In this document: piece by piece, positions 5,734-10,850 of the stretch
Layout: each line of letters opens with the position of its first letter
Numbering within the stretch: position 1 is the first letter of the stretch
Source: an uncultured bacterium
GTDB taxonomy: Bacteria; Bacillota; Clostridia; Oscillospirales; Ruminococcaceae
Reading direction: 5' to 3'
DNA length: 10,850 nucleotides
Assembly: GCA_905214265.1 (NCBI GenBank)
Contig: CAJMLQ010000099.1
Coordinates: 1-10,850 of the forward strand
The notes under the pieces: model-generated
What the model was told of the DNA's origin: nothing
Seen by the model: the letters and a program-made list of their open reading frames with translations, nothing else
Database searches by the model: none
Made by a program: the position numbers and the translations under genes

Positions 5734-8700
5734 ACAGCATCGCGCCGTCAGAACCGATTCGGTATCCGCTGATTACCGTTCCGGCCGCCATAGCGCCGCT
5801 GGGATAAAAATAATACCATTTCTGATTCGTATCACGGAGCCAGCCGGTCTTCATCGCCCCGCTGGCTGTCAGATAATACCACTTGCCGTCCGTATCACGG
5901 AGCCAGCCGGTCTTCATCGCCCCGCTGGCTGTCAGATAGTACCATTTGCCGTCCGTGTCACGGAGCCAGCCGGTCTTCATCGCCCCGCTGGCTGTCAGAT
6001 AATACCACTTGCCGTCCGTGTCACGGAGCCAACCGGTTTTCATAATACCATCTGCGCCAAGGAAGTACCATTTTTGATCTTCCGCATAAATCCAGCCCGT
6101 TTTGATGGTTCCATCGCTGTTTTGATACCTCCAGTTTCCCTGGCCATCCTTTTGCCAGCCGATCTGATAGACGGGACCGCTGTCCTCCTTTTTAGGCGAA
6201 ACAGGAGGAACATAAGGGAGTTCCGGATCTTCGCTCTGAGAATCCCAGCCGCTGAGCTTCTGGCCCAAAGGCATTGGATTGACCGCTATCTCCATTTCCG
6301 TGGAAATGGGCTGCGGGTGGCCGCTTCCGTTTCCAATCGTGACGCCGGTCTCATCAACTGTGTAGGGTTCAACAAAAACGAAACGTCCGCTCTGCGTATT
6401 GGTCCCTGTATATGCATGATAGCAGATCCAGCCGGTTTTTCCATCGGGCGAGGTGGTATAGGAGGCGTGCCCGCAGCCGTTCACCTCGTCCGATTTGGAA
6501 AAGATGGGATCCGGGCTCTTCTCCCAGCTGTCATAGGAAAGCGGATCGTCCCCGACAAGCTTCAGCTGGCCCAGCTGATAGAACGTCGTCCAGTAGCCGC
6601 TTCCGGAATAAATAATGTAGAGCTCTCCATTGGGTCCGTAAACGGCAGTTCCGCCCTCTACTACTTCCGGATAGATCTTGCTGCCGCTGGTGGTCGCGCC
6701 GTTTTTCTCCCAGTCCAGAGTCGGCTCGCAAATCTTCACCTTCTGCCCCTTTAGAATCCAAGGCGTGCTCATTTCACAAAGGTACTCCACCTGATAGCGC
6801 CGCTGCTGGCCGTTTACCGGCTCTTCCCAAACCTCATCGACCCACAGGGCATAAGCCCTGCCCCGATAGCGGAGAACCGTCTGCCCGGCGCACCAACCAG
6901 TGTTGATCTCCGGGTCGTCAGGATTGGTGATTTTTACAGGGACGTTGATTTCTCCGGTTTCCGGATGGCCGTAGGGACCTTCCGGACTGCCGCTCAGAGA
7001 TTTTAGCGCATACATCCGGTGGTTGTTGTTGTCCCCGTCGTCGCAGGCGATATACAGATACCACCCGGCATTTTCCGCACCAACGTCCGCTTCCGAAAAG
7101 TAATGGATTTCCGGCGACCAGAGGTTTTTCGAATACATCTGCCCTGCCTCCGGCTTGAATATCACGATGGGCGGCGCAGTGGACAAATCCTCAAAATTCA
7201 TGGCTTTGAACACGCTGACCTGAGTGCTCCCCGTAACCGTCAGATAATAATAACCATCATGAAAGAAGAGCCAGGGGTCTGCTCCGGAACGCAGATAATT
7301 CTGGAAGGTGATGGTTCCGGCCGCTTCTGCGTCAAGATCAATGACGGAGGCAACCTTCAGTTCAGACGCCATGCCGCCGGAGAAATCCCGTGTTCCTTTT
7401 ACATCGGTAACACGCCGGTAATCGCCGCCGTTGAGGAAGAGCTTCCACATGCCCTTTAATTCCGGAACCGAAGAAGCAGCGGGAGCGATTGCGGAACGGA
7501 ATGTCCCGTCATTCAGCCGTACCGTGATCGTTCCGCTGAAGGAACCGGAGTTATTTCCAACTCCATAAATACCAGCTCGGAAATCCCCTCCATTTACGGT
7601 CAACCGGACGTTTCCAGTCATTTCACCATCGCCGCCCGCGCAGAAATAACTGTAAAATTCGCCGCCGTTGACCTCCACTGCAATATCCGCACTCTTTTGG
7701 GAAGCGCGGTAGGCGCCATGAGACGCCCAGAGCGGATCGGCGTTTCCGCCCCGGACAACGTGATAGCGCCCGCTGTTGATCGTCAGCTGGTATGCATCCC
7801 CTTCCGAAGTGCGCTCGAAGCCTCCGCCGTTGACCGAAAGATAGTTGGAGACGCCGAACTGCTTCTCCACCTGTACGCCGGTATCAAAAACCGTGTCATG
7901 GCCGCTGCAGTAAACGCTGCGGGAGGAAGCGCGCATTTCCAAAGTAATGTCTGCAAAACGGCTGGGCCCGCCAAGAGTCAGGTCCGCGCTGAAATTCAGC
8001 TGGGCACCGGAAGTTTCGCGGTAATCCACCCCGGCAAAAAGGCTGGTCAAGAGGATCTCGCCTTCATGCGCCGGCAGGGCGACGCTGCTGGAGATGGATA
8101 CAGGGCCGCAGATAGCTACGACGCCGCCTTCGCTGCCCAACAGCTCCACGGCCTTTTTTAGGTCCCCGACCGCATCCGCCGGAGAAGCGCCGCTTCCGTT
8201 GCCTCCATCTGCTGCAAAAATAGCGCGGCCGCCCTCCACCTTATCGAAAAAAGGCCGATATTGCATGATGGTATCCTCCGTATACTGAAATCCATTGTAG
8301 TAGAGCGTCCGGCAGCCTGTCCATTCGCCGTCCCCTTTATTGGTAAAAGCTCCGACGCTGCCGCCTGTCAGCCGGACAACCGGACTGCCGCCGGCCGGCA
8401 ACTGGATAGATACGGCTTCCCCCTTCAGGATATCCAGGGAGCTGTTCTCCGACAGGACGATCCTTTTGACCAGTCCGCCGCTGACAACAGCCGCAGATCC
8501 GCAGCGGAGCTCTCCGAAAGAACCGTCCCCGATGAAGAGATCGTCTCCCTGCAGGACAATTGACGCAGGCACGTCCGCCGGGCAGGCTGCTCCGGCCCGA
8601 AAGGAGTGAATTCCGGCGTCTATGGTCAGCCTGCCTACATTCCGAAGCGCAACCCCCTCCAGGACCAGCGGCCCTCCCAGGCGGTAAACCGCGCCATCCG

Positions 8701-9895
8701 GGAAGGACAGCGCGCCTCCGGTCAGCGTGATCAGGCTGCTGTGAGCAGGCTCCTCAAAGCTCCCCGGAACCGGGTACTCGTCCAAAAGAACCACCGTTCC
8801 CCCGCCCTGAGACAGCAGCGAAACCGCGTCCGCCAGAGAAGCGGCTGGCGTCTCCGCCGTGAGCCCGTCCCCGGTGCCGTCCGATTTTACGTAGACCCGT
8901 CCGTAAGGAAGGACCTTGTCAAAGGCCGCGCCCAATCCGGTGGCCTGCGCTGCTGTATACATAACTGAATTATACCGAAGGGTCAGCACGGAGTTGACGC
9001 AGAGAGCCTCAACCGCGCTGCTTCCATAACTCACCGAAGCGGCGTGGAGCGTTCCTCCGTCCAAGGAGAGCAGACCTTCGCCGACGACGTTGTTAAAAAC
9101 GGTTTCATCAACGGAACCACCGTTGAGATAAACGCCGGCGTTTCCGTTGATGCGCCGGGTGGCGTCGCCAGCCGCATAAATCGTGCCGATGCTGCCGCCG
9201 TTTACCGTAATTTCCGCATTCTGGCAGTAGTGGTTTTCCAGAGCGGCTCCATAGACCGTTTGAACGGTACCGCCGTCGATCTGAATGTGGGAGGTCCCGG
9301 TGTAGGTCTGGGTCTTCGCGCCTTTTTTCCGGGAAAAGCCGCAGACCGTCCGATAATCGCCGCTCCGAATCGTGATGTGCGAATCCAGAGCCGTTTCCGA
9401 TGCAGCGGCAGGAGCCTGGAAACCGCCCGCGACAATGATGCCGGGTTCCTCCGCATCCGAGGAAGTCATAAGGCCCTCCCCAAACTCAATCGGATGAAAA
9501 TTGGCGGCAAAGACCAGCGTGCCGGAATATTGAAGCGTCAGGCTTTCAAACAGCGTGCTTCCGTTCAGTGCGTAAAGACAATCTGCGGGAAAGACCAGCG
9601 TGCCGCCCGTCACTGTCACCTGTCCAGCGTGGTAAGGCTCGGAAAAGGCCGGTCCTTCCAGCGGGACCTCCCCTTCGACAAAGATGGTTCCTCCCTCGCT
9701 GTCTAATGCTTCAAAGGCTTTCGTCAAAGTGAGGAGCGCCTGATCCGGAGACGCTCCGGTATTTTCATCGCTTCCCTCCCCGCTCACATAAACGATGGGG
9801 CCGGGACCCGCTGCAGAAACGGGAAATCCCCCGAACCCGATACTGGCTGTCAGACAAATCATGAACGCAAGGAATATCAATTGCAACCGTTTCAT
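5732..9895 (-). CDS. Secreted modular protein: beta-helix modules, GH43-type glycosidase, choline-binding repeats
   Basis: This 1387-residue protein begins with a signal peptide (MKR, a hydrophobic core at 5-22, likely cleavage after VSAA near 29), so it is exported. Three modules start with a shared pattern, a small-residue DG/SGxG loop followed by a helix and EGGTIFVEG-like strand, at about 34, 333 and 557. NGG-rich turns follow in the first and third modules, as expected for a right-handed parallel beta-helix. Residues about 855-1210 resemble a GH43 five-bladed propeller: GADPW with Asp873 as the presumed catalytic base, WSPEIHY at 926-932, VVEGG with Glu1080 as the presumed acid, and GCGH with His1143. 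The layout resembles exo-arabinofuranosidase members of GH43, so an arabinan-type substrate is likely but unproven. The usual third catalytic Asp position reads WCAGQ near 1001-1005. Residues 1245-1387 are choline-binding-type repeats for attachment to the cell surface. AAGGAAGG lies four bases before the ATG. Confidence 0.88.
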   Translation of the reverse strand: MKRLQLIFLAFMICLTASIGFGGFPVSAAGPGPIVYVSGEGSDENTGASPDQALLTLTKAFEALDSEGGTIFVEGEVPLEGPAFSEPYHAGQVTVTGGTLVFPADCLYALNGSTLFESLTLQYSGTLVFAANFHPIEFGEGLMTSSDAEEPGIIVAGGFQAPAAASETALDSHITIRSGDYRTVCGFSRKKGAKTQTYTGTSHIQIDGGTVQTVYGAALENHYCQNAEITVNGGSIGTIYAAGDATRRINGNAGVYLNGGSVDETVFNNVVGEGLLSLDGGTLHAASVSYGSSAVEALCVNSVLTLRYNSVMYTAAQATGLGAAFDKVLPYGRVYVKSDGTGDGLTAETPAASLADAVSLLSQGGGTVVLLDEYPVPGSFEEPAHSSLITLTGGALSFPDGAVYRLGGPLVLEGVALRNVGRLTIDAGIHSFRAGAACPADVPASIVLQGDDLFIGDGSFGELRCGSAAVVSGGLVKRIVLSENSSLDILKGEAVSIQLPAGGSPVVRLTGGSVGAFTNKGDGEWTGCRTLYYNGFQYTEDTIMQYRPFFDKVEGGRAIFAADGGNGSGASPADAVGDLKKAVELLGSEGGVVAICGPVSISSSVALPAHEGEILLTSLFAGVDYRETSGAQLNFSADLTLGGPSRFADITLEMRASSRSVYCSGHDTVFDTGVQVEKQFGVSNYLSVNGGGFERTSEGDAYQLTINSGRYHVVRGGNADPLWASHGAYRASQKSADIAVEVNGGEFYSYFCAGGDGEMTGNVRLTVNGGDFRAGIYGVGNNSGSFSGTITVRLNDGTFRSAIAPAASSVPELKGMWKLFLNGGDYRRVTDVKGTRDFSGGMASELKVASVIDLDAEAAGTITFQNYLRSGADPWLFFHDGYYYLTVTGSTQVSVFKAMNFEDLSTAPPIVIFKPEAGQMYSKNLWSPEIHYFSEADVGAENAGWYLYIACDDGDNNNHRMYALKSLSGSPEGPYGHPETGEINVPVKITNPDDPEINTGWCAGQTVLRYRGRAYALWVDEVWEEPVNGQQRRYQVEYLCEMSTPWILKGQKVKICEPTLDWEKNGATTSGSKIYPEVVEGGTAVYGPNGELYIIYSGSGYWTTFYQLGQLKLVGDDPLSYDSWEKSPDPIFSKSDEVNGCGHASYTTSPDGKTGWICYHAYTGTNTQSGRFVFVEPYTVDETGVTIGNGSGHPQPISTEMEIAVNPMPLGQKLSGWDSQSEDPELPYVPPVSPKKEDSGPVYQIGWQKDGQGNWRYQNSDGTIKTGWIYAEDQKWYFLGADGIMKTGWLRDTDGKWYYLTASGAMKTGWLRDTDGKWYYLTASGAMKTGWLRDTDGKWYYLTASGAMKTGWLRDTNQKWYYFYPSGAMAAGTVISGYRIGSDGAML
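5735..6163 (-). repeat. Choline-binding-type repeat array (C-terminal cell-surface anchor)
   Basis: Residues 1245-1387 hold about six repeats with the GW....DG.WYY....G.MKTGW pattern of the choline-binding/cell-wall-binding family known from pneumococcal LytA and clostridial toxins. The order is a divergent unit (GWQKDGQGNWRYQNSDG), a second divergent unit (GWIYAEDQKWYFLGADG), three identical units, a variant (GWLRDTNQKWYYFYPSG) and a short cap ending GSDGAML. A linker rich in Pro, Glu and Lys (about 1218-1240) separates the array from the glycosidase. Confidence 0.88.
5833..6021 (-). repeat. Three nearly identical 63-bp tandem repeats encoding cell-wall-binding units
   Basis: Units at 5833-5895, 5896-5958 and 5959-6021 differ from one another at only three positions in total, and every difference is synonymous (Tyr, Lys and Asp codons). 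Each encodes the same 21-residue unit beginning GWLRDTDGKWYYLTASGA, residues 1288-1350 of the protein. More divergent units flank them on both sides. The pattern indicates recent duplication or gene conversion under protein-level selection, and copy number may vary between strains. Confidence 0.93.
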
Positions 9896-9946
9896 CGTAC
9901 CTTCCTTTCAAACTCAAAATGCCGCCGGCCCGTCAGAAAAGTGGTC
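9896..9946 (-). other. Short gap between the aldose epimerase gene and the secreted-protein gene
   Basis: This 51-bp gap contains the AAGGAAGG ribosome binding site of the secreted-protein gene (9900-9907). I see neither a terminator hairpin nor a clear promoter pair on the minus strand, which favours read-through from the epimerase gene. Confidence 0.5.
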
Positions 9947-10828
9947 TCACTTTCCCGGCTGAAACCACAGCTTCCGGGAAAAGACCTCCCCAGGTGCCAG
10001 GTGCTGATTAGCGGGCTTGGTTTCCCATACATGGTCTGTCCCGGAAAAATCCGAAAGCCCGCACCAAGGTTCTATACAGATTAGGCTCATTTTGTGCGGA
10101 ACGCCCCAAAGGGTCAAATACGGAAATCCTTCCATCCCCATGCGGATCCGGTGCCCGGAACGCAGGGAACGAAGCTGGATCCAGCTGGCGCTGCACCCTT
10201 CCGCAAGGATCGGGCCATCGTCAAAAAAGCGCTCGGAAAGCGGGAGAAGGCTGGTTCCTTCCAGAAAAGGCTCCCGCTGAGGCGTGCAGAGGCGGGTGTG
10301 CGGTTCCAGGACGATTTTGCGGATGCTCTGGGGCCGGTCAAACTCCAGCACATAATCGTCCGCAGATTCCCCCAGAACAATGGGGCAGAAAAATCCCGGA
10401 TGCGCGCCGAATCCGAAAGACATTTCCTCTCCGCCGGTATTAAAAATCTGAAAATGCTCGGTCAAGGTGTCCCCCTCCAGGAAAAATTCCACCCGAAGCC
10501 GGAAGGAATAGGGAAACATCCGCCGGGTCTCCTCTGTATCCGTCAGTTCCAGTGCCAAAAAACGCTCTGTCCGTTCCTGCCGGGCAAATTCCGTGTCCTT
10601 GGCAAACCCATGCATGGGAAGGGAGTACTCCTGTCCTCCGACAAGCATTCGGCTACGGTCAATCCGGCCCGCCGCGGGAAATAACAGCAGAGAATGCGCG
10701 TTCCACGCTTCAGGAGCCGCCTGCCAAAGGTATTCTCGACCGAAGGTCCGGCTGAAAACGCTCTGAAGTTCCGCGCCTTTTGAAGAGATCCGCACGGAGA
10801 GCTGGTCGTTTTGAAGGGTATCGATCAT
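9947..10828 (-). CDS. Aldose 1-epimerase family protein (LacX-like)
   Basis: From the ATG at 10828 the product is 293 residues and belongs to the galactose-mutarotase-like fold. Motifs seen are PMHGFAKD near 71-78 (His73), FGAHPGF near 140-146 (His143) and CIEPWCGLSD near 251-260 (Glu253). These correspond to the two active-site histidines and the catalytic glutamate of aldose 1-epimerases. It likely interconverts sugar anomers in the cytoplasm; the exact sugar cannot be told. The start at 10828 has AGAGAGG nine bases upstream, while the ATG at 10837 is directly abutted by that site and is less likely. Beginning MIDTLQNDQLSVRISSKGAE also matches the family's usual N-terminus. It lies 51 bp upstream of the secreted glycosidase gene and is probably in the same operon, which suggests it works on sugars released by that enzyme. 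Confidence 0.9.
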   Translation of the reverse strand: MIDTLQNDQLSVRISSKGAELQSVFSRTFGREYLWQAAPEAWNAHSLLLFPAAGRIDRSRMLVGGQEYSLPMHGFAKDTEFARQERTERFLALELTDTEETRRMFPYSFRLRVEFFLEGDTLTEHFQIFNTGGEEMSFGFGAHPGFFCPIVLGESADDYVLEFDRPQSIRKIVLEPHTRLCTPQREPFLEGTSLLPLSERFFDDGPILAEGCSASWIQLRSLRSGHRIRMGMEGFPYLTLWGVPHKMSLICIEPWCGLSDFSGTDHVWETKPANQHLAPGEVFSRKLWFQPGK

Positions 10829-10850
10829 AAATGCCATCCTCTCTGTCAGC

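Noticed and set aside
5833..6021. Regular 63-bp repeats that could suggest a CRISPR array
   Set aside because: The units abut without unique spacers, are in frame and encode known cell-wall-binding repeats; no cas gene is present.
5681..6754. A 357-codon plus-strand frame with repeated EPAGLHRPAGCQ-like units
   Set aside because: The repeats are the antisense of the choline-binding repeats, and the frame runs through the terminator hairpin; it is not a separate gene.

Overview
The window looks like chromosomal DNA of a GC-rich member of the Bacillota (Clostridia), most likely a gut bacterium related to the Oscillospiraceae. Three things suggest this: strong AGGAGG-type ribosome binding sites, a methionine synthase whose reactivation domain is a separate gene, and a large secreted protein ending in choline-binding-type cell-wall repeats. 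This placement is inference from gene style, not from a marker gene.

Region 1 (1-3838, minus strand) is a methionine-synthesis operon. In transcription order it encodes a stand-alone MetH reactivation protein, a B12-dependent methionine synthase core that lacks the reactivation domain, and a second homocysteine S-methyltransferase that runs off the left edge and may be the N-terminal half of a fused homocysteine methyltransferase/methylenetetrahydrofolate reductase. The genes overlap or are 12 nt apart. They appear to share one sigma-A-type promoter (TTTACA, 17 bp, TATAAT) with a very short leader, so I see no room for an S-box or cobalamin riboswitch.

Region 2 (about 3870-5731, plus strand) starts with a divergent promoter. 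It holds an unrecognised polytopic membrane protein (TTG start), an L-rhamnose mutarotase (RhaM) 18 nt downstream, and then a small Hpt phosphotransfer protein whose N-terminal helix is encoded upstream of its first ATG without an ordinary start codon. The Hpt gene is followed by what looks like a 25-residue scrap of a response-regulator receiver domain. This part reads as a decaying two-component signalling locus. A 16-bp perfect hairpin with a T-run ends the region and also lies directly behind the converging gene from the right.

Region 3 (5732-10828, minus strand) is a carbohydrate-related pair: a LacX-type aldose 1-epimerase family protein, then a 1387-residue secreted protein. The secreted protein has a signal peptide, three beta-helix-like modules, a GH43-type five-bladed propeller domain related to arabinan-active enzymes, and a C-terminal array of choline-binding-type repeats, three of which are nearly identical 63-bp units. 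Together with RhaM, this suggests use of rhamnose- and arabinose-containing plant or host glycans, but no complete sugar pathway is visible.

No RNA genes, insertion sequences, CRISPR arrays or phage genes were seen. The best leads are the modular beta-helix/GH43/choline-binding protein with a possible change at one catalytic position, the eroded Hpt/receiver locus, and the unknown membrane protein coupled to rhaM.
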